Source: G025836975 sp048751585 | Lineage (GTDB): Bacteria; Pseudomonadota; Gammaproteobacteria; Burkholderiales; Burkholderiaceae_B | Assembly (NCBI RefSeq): GCF_048751585.1 | Contig: NZ_JAZHOB010000004.1 | Span: 310,001 to 374,000, forward strand | DNA: 64,000 nt | Reading direction: 5' to 3' | Part shown: positions 54,452 through 62,817 of the stretch, piece after piece | Numbering within the stretch: position 1 is the stretch's first letter | How the letters are laid out: every line of letters starts with the position of its first letter | Notes under the pieces: model-generated | The model's database searches: none | What the model was told of the DNA's origin: nothing | The model's input: only the letters and a program-made list of their open reading frames with translations | Position numbers and translations under genes: made by a program

Positions 54452-55420
54452 ATGATCAAAAAGTTCACAATGCCGGCTCTGATTGCCGCAACATTGATGG
54501 CCGGCAGTGCTGTCGCAGCTTATCCGGACCGACCTATCGTATTCGTGGTGCCGTTCACGGCGGGCGGCATCACGGATAACGTAGCTCGTACCGCCGCAGC
54601 CAAGCTGGAAAAAGAGCTAGGCCAGACGGTCATCGTGGAAAACCGCTCGGGTGCCGGGGGCAGCATTGGAGCGGACTACGTTCTGCGTCGGCCAGCGGAC
54701 GGCTATACGATCTTCCTGGGCACACAAGGCACCCAGATCACCAACCAGCTCATGTACGACAGCACGAAATACGACGCCCAGAAGGACTTCGTGGCCGTTC
54801 ACGGGCTGACCGCCATACCCAATGTAGTGGTCGTCAACGGCCAGAAACCCTACCAGACTCTGGACGCCCTGGTGCAATATGCCAAAACGAATCCAGGCGC
54901 ACTGACCAACTCTTCGGCCGGCACGGGTAGCGGTACTCATCTAGCCGCCGAGCTGTTCCAGGATGTGGCCGGTGTGTCTTTCACGCACGTTCCCTACAAA
55001 GGCAGTGCCCCCTCCATCACTGATCTCATGGGCGGACAAGTGGATCTGTCCTTCGATTATCTGGTATCCACGCGCGGCGGCATCACGGAAGGCCGTCTGA
55101 AACCCGTGGCCGTCACGGGTGAAGCACGTCTGCCCGACCTGCCCGATATTCCCACGATGACCGAGCTGGGTTATCCCAAAGCGACCTCCGTTTCATGGAT
55201 GGGCGTGTTTGTCCGCGCAGGCACTCCCCAAGACGCAATCGACACGCTCACAACTGCCTTTGAAAAGATCATAGCGGATCCCGATGTAGCAAAGGCTTAC
55301 GCCAACTTCGGTGGCGCGACGCTGAACAAGCCAGGCAGCGAGTTCGCCCACTTCATCAGCGAAGAAACCGAAAAGTGGAGCGCCGTCGTGAAGGCTGTCG
55401 GCCTAGAGAAAGGACGCTAA
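54452..55420 (+). CDS. Bug/TctC-family extracytoplasmic solute receptor (cluster 2)
   Basis: A 322-residue receptor: signal peptide ending near A-V-A-A, then A-Y-P-D-R-P-I-V-F-V-V-P-F-T-A-G-G-I-T-D and F-T-H-V-P-Y-K-G-S-A-P-S. A strong aggagga precedes the ATG. It is an orphan receptor like the one in cluster 1, here between the CoA ligase and a CoA-transferase. Ligand probably a carboxylate. Confidence 0.92.
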   Translation: MIKKFTMPALIAATLMAGSAVAAYPDRPIVFVVPFTAGGITDNVARTAAAKLEKELGQTVIVENRSGAGGSIGADYVLRRPADGYTIFLGTQGTQITNQLMYDSTKYDAQKDFVAVHGLTAIPNVVVVNGQKPYQTLDALVQYAKTNPGALTNSSAGTGSGTHLAAELFQDVAGVSFTHVPYKGSAPSITDLMGGQVDLSFDYLVSTRGGITEGRLKPVAVTGEARLPDLPDIPTMTELGYPKATSVSWMGVFVRAGTPQDAIDTLTTAFEKIIADPDVAKAYANFGGATLNKPGSEFAHFISEETEKWSAVVKAVGLEKGR

Positions 55421-55433
55421 GACGATTTGAGCC

Positions 55434-56492
55434 ATGACTATGACATCCACGCCCCAACCTTCTCTGGCAGGCCTGCAGGTTCTTGATTTTTCCGAACTGC
55501 TGCCTGGGCCGTTCTTCACCCAGAACCTTCAGGAACTTGGTGCCACGGTCACCAAAGTAGAACGACCGCCGAACGGCGACAGTGCCCGTCTGTTGTATCC
55601 CGGCATTTTCGAGTCGGTCAATCGAGGCAAGCATTCGATCATGCTGAACCTCAAGGATCAAGCTGGCCTGGAACAGGCACGATCCTTGGTGAGAACGGCG
55701 GATGTTCTGGTAGAGGGCTACCGCCCCGGCGTAATGGCCCGCCTGGGGCTGGGTTACGATGAAGTACGCACTCTGAATCCGCGTATCGTTTATGTGTCGC
55801 TAAGTGGTTATGGCCAAACGGGACCCAACTCGAAACTGCCGGGGCATGACTTGAACTATCTGGCGATGGCTGGTGCCCTGGCGCTCGGCGGCTGTGACCG
55901 CGAGTTTCCCGCCTCCGGCGCAGGTCTTTCGGTGGCGGATCTTGCCGGCGCCATGTACGCACTGTCCAGCACGCTGGCCGCACTACTTGCCCGCGCGCTC
56001 ACGAACCAGGGCCGCTATCTCGATGTGTCTCTGACCGACTGCGTCGCCCACTGGATGAACCCACGCCTGGGACAGTTCGGATGGGCGGGCCAGGCTACCT
56101 TGGCCGAACAGCGCAGCGAGGTATTGAGCAAGCCAGGATACGGCGTCTTCAGCACGAACGACGGCGGCCATGTCGCCATCGGTGCGCTTGAGGACCACTT
56201 CTGGACCAGGCTCAAGAACGCCCTGTCACTTGACCAGTTCGAGGGCTATGCAACGTACGCACAGCGCGCTCTCATGGCCGACCGCATCAACGATGCCATC
56301 GCCGCCCGAATTCATCAGCTTTCCGAACAGCAGGCCATTGAGTTGCTGCAGAACGCCGACGTGCCGATCTCCCCTTTGGTACTCCCGTCGCAGCTCCTGG
56401 AATCCGAACACGTCCGCAGCCGTGGACTGGTCGGGAAAGATGCCAAGTTTCTCCGTTATCCGGTGGACATGACTCATGTACACCAGCCTTGA
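55434..56492 (+). CDS. CaiB/BaiF-type (class III) CoA-transferase
   Basis: A 352-residue class III CoA-transferase: V-L-D-F-S-E-L-L-P-G-P-F start, S-I-M-L-N-L-K, V-Y-V-S-L-S-G-Y-G-Q-T-G-P, and V-A-D-L-A-G-A with the nucleophilic aspartate. It moves CoA between acids. It ends overlapping the flavin reductase gene by 17 bp. It is somewhat shorter than the usual ~400 residues. Confidence 0.88.
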   Translation: MTMTSTPQPSLAGLQVLDFSELLPGPFFTQNLQELGATVTKVERPPNGDSARLLYPGIFESVNRGKHSIMLNLKDQAGLEQARSLVRTADVLVEGYRPGVMARLGLGYDEVRTLNPRIVYVSLSGYGQTGPNSKLPGHDLNYLAMAGALALGGCDREFPASGAGLSVADLAGAMYALSSTLAALLARALTNQGRYLDVSLTDCVAHWMNPRLGQFGWAGQATLAEQRSEVLSKPGYGVFSTNDGGHVAIGALEDHFWTRLKNALSLDQFEGYATYAQRALMADRINDAIAARIHQLSEQQAIELLQNADVPISPLVLPSQLLESEHVRSRGLVGKDAKFLRYPVDMTHVHQP

Positions 56493-57072
56493 CCCTGCAG
56501 AACTCAGTCCACGCGAAATCTATCGCTTTATGACCTCATGCATAGTGCCGCGCCCCATCGCCTGGGTGTCGACAGAAGACGCGCAGGGCTCCGCCAACCT
56601 GGCTCCTTTCAGTTTCTACACGCTGGTATCGACAGTACCGCCTCTGGTCGCCCTGAGCATCAGCGCAGCACAGGAACAGGACAAGGATACTGCCGCAAAC
56701 ATTCTTAGCACCAAGGAGTTCGTGATCAACTTCGTCACGGTCGCGCTCATGGACAAGATGCATGCATCTTCAGCGCGCTTTGCCGCCGGCATCGACGAAG
56801 CCGCAGCGCTGGGCATAGAAATGATGCCCAGCCAGGTAGTGCGCCCACGCAGCGTCGCCGCCAGCCCCGTCCATCTTGAATGCGTATTGGCCGATTGCTT
56901 GGAATTCGGACGCTTCAAGACGCGCCTCATCGTCGGCGAGGTCGTCAACTTCCATCTTTCCGATCAATGCATGCAGGATGGAAAAATCGACGGTAGGCTG
57001 CTTGACCCACTATGCCGACTGGGAGGGCAGTGGTACGCGGGACTACAACCCCGCATGCAGCCCTTTACATAG
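56476..57072 (+). CDS. Flavin reductase-like FMN-binding protein
   Basis: A 198-residue member of the flavin reductase/FMN-binding split-barrel family: S-C-I-V-P-R-P-I-A-W-V-S-T, N-L-A-P-F-S-F-Y and K-D-T-A-A-N-I-L-S-T-K-E-F-V-I-N. It overlaps the CoA-transferase. The role in this pathway is unclear; it may reduce flavin for a partner or bind FMN itself. Confidence 0.82.
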   Translation: MYTSLDPAELSPREIYRFMTSCIVPRPIAWVSTEDAQGSANLAPFSFYTLVSTVPPLVALSISAAQEQDKDTAANILSTKEFVINFVTVALMDKMHASSARFAAGIDEAAALGIEMMPSQVVRPRSVAASPVHLECVLADCLEFGRFKTRLIVGEVVNFHLSDQCMQDGKIDGRLLDPLCRLGGQWYAGLQPRMQPFT

Positions 57073-57136
57073 CCTTCCATCCCTAGGGCTTAAATACAAG
57101 GAGACTGGGCGCAGCAAATGGACAAATACGGCGCTG

Positions 57137-57236
57137 TGACTGATCACATGAGCGGCGCGCAGTTCGGTGATTTCATCAATCCGAATACGACAAGTGGGGC
57201 GAGGCGGTCAGGATCGCCGACGTCCAGGTTCAATAA
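57137..57236 (+). pseudogene. C-terminal scrap of a Bug receptor
   Basis: A short read M-S-G-A-Q-F-G-D-F-I then, after a frame change, E-Y-D-K-W-G-E-A-V-R-I-A-D-V-Q-V-Q and TAA, is the usual ending of Bug/TctC receptors. The rest of the gene is absent, so another receptor once stood between the flavin reductase and etfB. Confidence 0.6.
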
Positions 57237-57263
57237 CGCAATTCAACACATATTGGAAATAGC

Positions 57264-58013
57264 ATGAAAATCCTTGTTCCTGTCAAACGCGTGATCGACA
57301 AAGACGTCAAGGTGCACGTGAAATCCGATGGAAGCGGTGTGGACACCGCCAACATCAAGCACAGCATGAACCCTTTCGATGAAATTGCGGTGGAAGAAGC
57401 CGTACGCCTGCGGGAAAATGATGCTGTCACCGAGGTGATCGCCGTTTCCGTGGGGGTGGTACAGGCTCAGGAGACTCTCCGAACGGCGCTCGCGATCGGC
57501 GCCGATCGCGCAATCCTAGTCGAAACCGCAGAAGAACTGGAGCCGCTTGCCGTGGCCAAGGTGCTGAAGGCACTCGTCGACAAAGAGCAACCGCGACTGG
57601 TGCTAATTGGCAAACAAGCAATCGACAACGATGCCAACCAGACCGGCCAGATGCTTGCTGCCTTGGCGGATTTTTCGCAGGCCACCTTTGCATCCAAGGT
57701 GCAACTCGACGGCGACACGGCCACGGTCACCCGGGAGGTCGACAGCGGGCGGGAAACCCTTACGGTATCGCTACCCGCGGTCGTCACCACAGACCTGCGC
57801 CTGAACGAACCGCGCTACGTCACATTGCCCAACATCATGAAGGCCAAAAAGAAACCACTGGAATCGGTCACCCCCTTCGACCTGGGTGTCGATATCAGCC
57901 CTCGAGTGAAGGTCCTCAAGGTTACCGAGCCGCCCCAGCGCAGCGCGGGCATTACGGTGCCGGATGTCGCCGCATTGCTCGACAAGCTCAAGAACGAAGC
58001 CAAGATCATCTGA
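57264..58013 (+). CDS. etfB: Electron transfer flavoprotein beta subunit
   Basis: A 249-residue ETF beta: M-K-I-L-V-P-V-K-R-V-I-D start, I-K-H-S-M-N-P-F-D-E-I-A-V-E-E-A, A-I-D-N-D-A-N-Q-T-G-Q-M. With EtfA it carries electrons from acyl-CoA dehydrogenases to the quinone pool. EtfA follows after 16 bp. A dedicated copy here fits the two dehydrogenases nearby. Confidence 0.95.
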   Translation: MKILVPVKRVIDKDVKVHVKSDGSGVDTANIKHSMNPFDEIAVEEAVRLRENDAVTEVIAVSVGVVQAQETLRTALAIGADRAILVETAEELEPLAVAKVLKALVDKEQPRLVLIGKQAIDNDANQTGQMLAALADFSQATFASKVQLDGDTATVTREVDSGRETLTVSLPAVVTTDLRLNEPRYVTLPNIMKAKKKPLESVTPFDLGVDISPRVKVLKVTEPPQRSAGITVPDVAALLDKLKNEAKII

Positions 58014-58029
58014 TAGGAAGAGGTCCACC

Positions 58030-58962
58030 ATGATAACTCTCGTTATTGCCGAACACGACAACAGTGTGCTGAAGCCCGCCACGCTCTGCACCGTCGCAGC
58101 CGCCGCCGCTCTGGGTGGTGAAATCCATGTGCTGGTTGCCGGTCATCAAGCCGCAAGCGTCGCTCAAACTGCCGCACAAATCCAGGGCGTATCCAAAGTG
58201 CTGCACGCCGACGGTGAATCCCTGGCTCATGCTCTGGCAGAGAATCTCACTGCACAGGTGCTCGCCATAGCCGACGGCTACAGCCACTTCCTGTTCCCCG
58301 CTACCTCGACCGGCAAGAACGTGGCGCCACGCGTAGCCGCCAAGCTGGATGTGTCGCAGATCAGCGAAATCACTAAAGTGCTGAGCGACGACACCTTCGA
58401 GCGCCCCATTTATGCCGGCAATGCAATCGCTACCGTGCAGAGCCTGGACTCTCGGAAAGTCATCACCGTGCGGGCCACCAGCTTTGATGAAGCGGCAGCA
58501 ACCGGCGGGTCAGCCGCCGTCGAAGCAGTGACGGCAACGGCAGATTCGGGTAAGAGCCGCCTTGTTGGTCGCGAGGAAAGCAAGAGCGACCGCCCCGAGC
58601 TGACATCCGCCCGTATCATAGTTTCGGGTGGTCGCGCCCTGGGTAGCCAAGAAAAATTTCAAGATGTCATCACGCCGCTGGCCGACAAGCTGAAGGCGGC
58701 TATCGGTGCGAGCCGTGCCGCCGTCGACGCTGGGTACGTTCCCAACGATTTGCAGGTAGGCCAGACCGGCAAGGTCGTGGCACCAGACCTGTATATCGCT
58801 GTAGGTATCAGCGGCGCCATCCAGCACCTAGCCGGCATAAAGGACTCGAAGGTCATCGTGGCCATCAACAAGGACGCAGAAGCCCCAATCTTTTCGGTGG
58901 CGGACTACGGCCTGGTAGCCGACTTGTTCATCGCTGTCCCGGAATTGATCGAAAAAATCTAA
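58030..58962 (+). CDS. etfA: Electron transfer flavoprotein alpha subunit
   Basis: A 310-residue ETF alpha with the C-terminal FAD-binding domain: G-G-R-A-L-G-S-Q-E-K-F, V-D-A-G-Y-V-P-N-D-L-Q-V-G-Q-T-G, A-V-G-I-S-G-A-I-Q-H-L-A-G. ATG 58030 follows gaggtcc; a longer frame overlaps etfB. No ETF-quinone oxidoreductase is in the window, so the chromosomal one is presumably used. Confidence 0.95.
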   Translation: MITLVIAEHDNSVLKPATLCTVAAAAALGGEIHVLVAGHQAASVAQTAAQIQGVSKVLHADGESLAHALAENLTAQVLAIADGYSHFLFPATSTGKNVAPRVAAKLDVSQISEITKVLSDDTFERPIYAGNAIATVQSLDSRKVITVRATSFDEAAATGGSAAVEAVTATADSGKSRLVGREESKSDRPELTSARIIVSGGRALGSQEKFQDVITPLADKLKAAIGASRAAVDAGYVPNDLQVGQTGKVVAPDLYIAVGISGAIQHLAGIKDSKVIVAINKDAEAPIFSVADYGLVADLFIAVPELIEKI

Positions 58963-58991
58963 CTGCCCGCCGTACTTTCCGGGAAACACCT

Positions 58992-59303
58992 ATCAACTAC
59001 AAAGCCCCCGTCAAGGACCTTCTGTTCAACATCGAGCATTTGGCGGAAATCGACACGTTGGCCCAGATGCCGCGCTTTGAAGACGCGGATCTGGATACGG
59101 CTCAAGCCGTGCTCAAAGAATGCGCGGTTCGGTGAAGAAGCCATCGCGCAGCTGAACGTCGTGGGCGACACAAAGCCCGCCACGTGGAATGCCGGCGAGG
59201 TGACCACCAGCCCCGGCTTCAAGCAGACTTTTCGGCAGTACGCCGAAGGCGGGTGGCAGGGCTTGCAACACGCACCGGAATTTGGTGGCCAAGGCTTGCG
59301 GCC
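58992..59303 (+). pseudogene. N-terminal remnant of a second long acyl-CoA dehydrogenase
   Basis: The start of a FadE/DmdC-like enzyme is readable: I-N-Y-K-A-P-V-K-D-L-L-F-N-I, F-E-D-A-D-L-D-T-A-Q-A-V, frameshift near 59130, then R-F-G-E-E-A-I-A-Q-L-N and V-T-T-S-P-G-F-K-Q-T-F-R-Q. It stops after about 105 residues; the other ~500 are missing. This places an acyl-CoA dehydrogenase directly after etfA in the ancestral operon. Confidence 0.82.
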
Positions 59304-59378
59304 TTCTCGTATAGGCAGTTCGAGCCAGGCGGTGGGAATGCGTTTGCGGAACCGAACCAGCGGCGTCCTAGGCCAAAT

Positions 59379-59720
59379 CTAGGGGGCATCGATGAACCGC
59401 GCCAGCGCCAGCAAAGTCGGCTCGTCTTTCAACTGCACGCCGTTCCACAAACGCTGCAGCTGCTCTGCGCTTGGTTCGCCTTCCACTTGAGCCCAATAGG
59501 TCTCGGGAATATTGTGCCGAGGATCTGCAATTCGCGATTGCAACGTCCGTCATTGGTCAGTAGAAGCAAGCCTTCGCTATCTCGATCCAGCCGCCCGGCT
59601 GGGTAGAAGTCCGAGACGTCTACAAAGTCTTTAAGCGTAGCCCGGCCTTGGTCGTCGCTGAGCTGAGTCAGAGCGTCGAAAGGCTTGTTGAGCATCAACA
59701 AGCTCGGCGTGTCGACCGTT
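59379..59720 (-). pseudogene. RsuA/RluE-type pseudouridine synthase remnant
   Basis: Reads L-L-M-L-N-K-P-F-D-A-L-T-Q, then Y-P-A-G-R-L-D-R-D-S-E-G-L-L-L-L-T-N-D-G, with the catalytic aspartate in G-R-L-D. After this a frameshift moves the frame to T-Y-W-A-Q-V-E-G-E-P-S and a stop at 59379. N-terminal part and about half of the domain are gone. The 240 bp to 59960 that precede it are also degenerate. Confidence 0.72.
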
Positions 59721-60164
59721 GCTTGCCGAGCACGCCGAACGAAGGGTTTCCGCGCACGATTTAATTCGATGCCCAGTGAATGCCTTCGAAGCAGGTCTGG
59801 CAAAGGCGGCGCGGAGCACAGCAATAAAGCGAGTACCCCGCCCGCGATGGCCCAGGCGACGACTCCAGCCATGACGCCTGCCATCACGGGGCCGCGCAAG
59901 ATCTGAACGGATCGGGTCCGCCGCCAGATCTCGGCACAACCACCCGCACGCCGACCCAACCAATAAATCTACCATCGCCGATGGCGATCCTGGATCTCGG
60001 TGTGGCCGAGTATTCCACCCGCCATTGTGCGATGTATGCCAAGCGTGCGGTCAACAACCTCCAAAACACGGCATCAAGAATCATTGACCCTGCGGCTTTG
60101 TAAGGCAATCTGTCGATCGAACATTCGGGCGGTCAACCAGGCCAGCTGCATGGTAGCGATGACA

Positions 60165-60300
60165 GTGACGACTTGTATAGGGAAGGCTCGGGGCTCGGCT
60201 TAGCTATCGTGAAAATTATTGTGGAGGCCCATAGAAGCCGAGTCAGCGCCAGCTCGACGGCCGACGCAACCCGGTTCGAAGTAGTGTTCCAGCGACGCAA
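60165..60300 (+). pseudogene. Histidine kinase ATPase-domain scrap
   Basis: A short frame reads L-Y-R-E-G-S-G-L-G-L-A-I-V-K-I-I-V-E-A-H, the G2 box of a sensor kinase, ending in F-E-V-V-F. No start, no dimerisation domain and no regulator gene are present. It is one of several unrelated fragments between 59.3 and 60.4 kb. Confidence 0.65.
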
Positions 60301-60695
60301 TATTCAGTACGCTAGCAGCACTCCTGATTCCTATGGCTCGTATCGCCTCGTGCCGAAAGCAAGCCTATCCTGCTCCAGAGCGGCGGTCGAATCACAAAGC
60401 TGATACTCACACGCGACATTTCCCATCTGCGTTCAGCTGATCCGCCACAAGCTGGTCACGGCGCGCTGCATGCTGACGGCTGGTAGTGCGGTCTCCCGTA
60501 AAGAAAGGTCGTTGTCTTTACAATCTTTGCCTCTCATGCTGTGCCGTTAGCTGTCACAATGACCCAAATTGGATTCAGCCATATGATTAATCGTGTAATT
60601 TTATTAGTTAAGTATTTTATTGACAGTCATATATTGATTCACCATCATGTCATAATGTATCAAACTACTGGAAAAAACCCCTGACCCTCGACATC
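60301..60695. promoter_or_regulatory. AT-rich gene-free region before the XRE regulator
   Basis: About 395 bp with no gene. The last 100 bp are very AT-rich and contain repeated GTCATA and a TTGAT/ATCAA pair (60630-60665), likely the promoter and autoregulatory operator of the XRE gene. Composition changes sharply here compared with the upstream cluster, which may mark an island border. Confidence 0.4.
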
Positions 60696-61046
60696 ATGAG
60701 CATCGGCGAGCGCCTACGTATCGCACGTACGAAACGAGGCCTAACCCAAGAAGCGTTGGCCGGTCTGGTTCAGGCTCCCCTGACCCAGGGTGCCATCGCA
60801 CATATAGAAAGCGGCCGAAGCGAGTCCTCACGCCACATAGTATGGATCGCTGCAGCCCTTCGAGTCCGCGCCGAGTGGCTCGTTACCGGAGAAGGGGAAA
60901 TGTTCGAGGATGAGTGGCCATGGCCTGGAATATCTCGGGAATCCGTATCAAAGTTGCCAACGCTGGTCTTGGAAGACATTGGCGATTACATCGAGATGAA
61001 GCTCTCTAAACATGGCAGGAACAGCGGCGACGGCAAAACAGAATAA
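60696..61046 (+). CDS. XRE-family transcriptional regulator
   Basis: A 116-residue repressor-like protein: HTH of the phage 434/Cro type (L-R-I-A-R-T-K-R-G-L-T-Q-E-A-L-A, T-Q-G-A-I-A-H-I-E-S-G-R), then W-L-V-T-G-E-G-E typical of phage-like repressors without a peptidase domain. It probably controls the genes that follow, or excision of an element. Confidence 0.85.
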   Translation: MSIGERLRIARTKRGLTQEALAGLVQAPLTQGAIAHIESGRSESSRHIVWIAAALRVRAEWLVTGEGEMFEDEWPWPGISRESVSKLPTLVLEDIGDYIEMKLSKHGRNSGDGKTE

Positions 61047-61753
61047 GGCAACTAGACAGCTGCAGAAACGAGTCGCCGCAGCCAGCCGTCGCTTCTAGAT
61101 AGTCGCTGAAAAGCTACACAAATCCCGCAGGCTGGCCTTCGGCCTACAACGGGTCAGAGCGATCCGATTTGATTCATTCCGAATCAGATTAAGCGTACCT
61201 TCTACAAATTTACATGACCCATATGACTCGTTCATATTAGTTTTGTATTGACTCTTCTAAATAGATACGTAATGATTGCACCAAGCCTGCTCTTTAACAA
61301 CGCAACACCGATGAATACCGCGCCCTGCCCCACGACGGGCGGTGCGAGTGCGCGGCTACCCGAGTCGTCAGCATACTGCGGGGCGACAGGCACCTGGGTA
61401 GGAGCAAAACAGGTGAAAAATCATCACTCCCCCGGGCCGGTAGAGACTGGCGCAAACTGGGGGAACTGGTGACGATCCGTACCCACGGACGCCGGCACTG
61501 CCACCAAAGGCAGGCCACCCTCGACGGATGGCGCGTAATCCGTTGATGACAGCGGCAAAGACCGCAGTTCTCGGCATCCCGCCGAACCGCAGCAGCGGGC
61601 CAGCGGCGGGCTCCGCCGAGAATGATCGAAGCATCCGGCCCCCATCGCGGCATCTTGGAGGGCCGTCCACGAAGGCGCGGGTCGCGCCTGCTTTGGAAAG
61701 CATCCTGAACCCCGTTCTCCCAGGGTGCTTCCCAAGGTCCAATGGAGGAAGAA
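61047..61753 (+). ncRNA. Long non-coding leader with boxA before the AlpA gene
   Basis: About 700 bp with no convincing gene. It holds TGATTC/GAATCA (61170-61186), a possible -35 TTGACT (61248-61253), and TGCTCTTTAACAA (61288-61300), which equals the boxA of rRNA operon leaders. The following ~450 bases are GC-rich with hairpins such as CGGCGG-GCT-CCGCCG. Frames inside it overlap on both strands and none has a ribosome site. I read it as a structured, antiterminated leader for the AlpA-type gene; this is inference. Confidence 0.45.
61288..61300 (+). promoter_or_regulatory. boxA antitermination site
   Basis: TGCTCTTTAACAA is identical over 13 bases to the boxA core of bacterial rRNA leaders, where NusB-NusE binds and makes RNA polymerase resist termination. 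There is no rRNA gene nearby; the next gene on this strand is alpA-like, 454 bp downstream. Confidence 0.6.
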
Positions 61754-62008
61754 ATGAAGGAACAGCAGGTCCAGCCACAAATTTTTGGCCACCCGTCAAC
61801 CACATACCATACCCAGCAACCACCCGACCAAGCACTTCTCTACCGGATTCACACGGCCGAAGCCAAGCTTGGGGTATCCCGATCAACTATCTATCGGCTG
61901 GTCAATGAAGGCGAGTTAGTACTGATCAAGATAGGCAAACGGTCCAGCGGAATCACAGCAGCCAGCCTACACGCGCTCATCGAGCGCAACAAGGCACTTG
62001 TCAGTTAG
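61754..62008 (+). CDS. AlpA/excisionase-type HTH regulator
   Basis: An 84-residue regulator with a MerR-like winged helix: E-A-K-L-G-V-S-R-S-T-I-Y-R-L-V-N-E-G-E-L and L-I-K-I-G-K-R. ATG 61754 has ggagga upstream; ATG 61742 lies within that site. AlpA-type proteins activate excision or island genes. Its place, with a long leader before and AbiE genes after, fits control of an integrated element. Confidence 0.83.
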   Translation: MKEQQVQPQIFGHPSTTYHTQQPPDQALLYRIHTAEAKLGVSRSTIYRLVNEGELVLIKIGKRSSGITAASLHALIERNKALVS

Positions 62009-62032
62009 GCCATTGCGGCATTGATCTTTTGG

Positions 62033-62107
62033 AGTCCGTCTGAAAATCGTACACAAATTTCGGACGGACTTGCTCTTTGTCCGAAAAAAAGCTACAAATA
62101 TCGGACA
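62033..62107. promoter_or_regulatory. Nested inverted-repeat operators of the AbiE-type operon
   Basis: AGTCCGTC (62033-62040) pairs with GACGGACT (62063-62070); TTTCGGAC (62058-62065) pairs with GTCCGAAA (62079-62086); TGTCCGA (62078-62084) pairs with TCGGACA (62101-62107). All share TCCG/CGGA half-sites directly upstream of the antitoxin gene. AbiEi-type antitoxins repress their own operon through inverted repeats, so these are likely operators. Confidence 0.6.
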
Positions 62108-62118
62108 GAGGTGCCGCC

Positions 62119-62817
62119 ATGAACGATCTCAAGACGCAGATCATGACTCACATTGATGCAGCCGGGCCCGACCAGGTATGGGTGCCAGCCGACTTTTCCC
62201 AACTTGGCGGCAGAGACGCCGTGGACAAGGCGCTCCAACGCCTGCTCACGGCGGGCCAATTGCGCCGTATCGACCGTGGACTGTACGACAGACCCAAAGT
62301 AAACAGCCTGACCAAACAGGCAACACCCCCAGATTACCGCGCCGTCGTGGACGCCATCGCGCGGCGCGATCAACTGCGTCTGCTTGTCGATGGAATGACC
62401 GCAGCCAACGACCTTGGCCTGACGGATGCCGTGCCAGCGAACGTCATCATCCACACCGATGCACGCCGACGCACCATTCAACTTGATAATCTGACCATCA
62501 CGTTCAAGCTCACGGCGCCAAGCCGCCTGTATTGGGCCGGGCGACCCGCCATGCGGGTCGTACAGGGGCTGTACTGGCTCAAGGACACCCTACCCGCTGA
62601 CAAACCCCGAATCATCAAACGGCTGTCAAAGCTGCTGGAAAGTTCCGAGCGAGGCGAAGCCATACGCCAGGACTTACTAGCAGGTTTCCATACATTGCCC
62701 GCGTGGATGCAGGCCATCGTGCGCGAACTGCCGGGCTGTGCTGCAACCGGCGTCGAAGGCTCTACAGCGCCACTCAGCGCCACCAACGGCCGGACGCACA
62801 CCGACACTTTTGCATGA
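62119..62817 (+). CDS. AbiEi-type antitoxin (DUF6088 family)
   Basis: A 232-residue protein: N-terminal winged helix (W-V-P-A-D-F-S-Q-L-G-G-R-D-A-V-D-K-A-L), L-R-R-I-D-R-G-L-Y-D-R-P, and a C-terminal antitoxin domain. It should repress the operon and neutralise the nucleotidyltransferase toxin encoded next. ATG 62119 follows gagg; longer upstream frames lack a site. The stop overlaps the toxin start (ATGA). Confidence 0.85.
   Translation: MNDLKTQIMTHIDAAGPDQVWVPADFSQLGGRDAVDKALQRLLTAGQLRRIDRGLYDRPKVNSLTKQATPPDYRAVVDAIARRDQLRLLVDGMTAANDLGLTDAVPANVIIHTDARRRTIQLDNLTITFKLTAPSRLYWAGRPAMRVVQGLYWLKDTLPADKPRIIKRLSKLLESSERGEAIRQDLLAGFHTLPAWMQAIVRELPGCAATGVEGSTAPLSATNGRTHTDTFA

Noticed and set aside
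61424..61908. Overlapping frames on both strands within the AlpA leader
   Set aside because: No ribosome sites, low-complexity composition and conflicting frames; GC-rich DNA gives such frames by chance.
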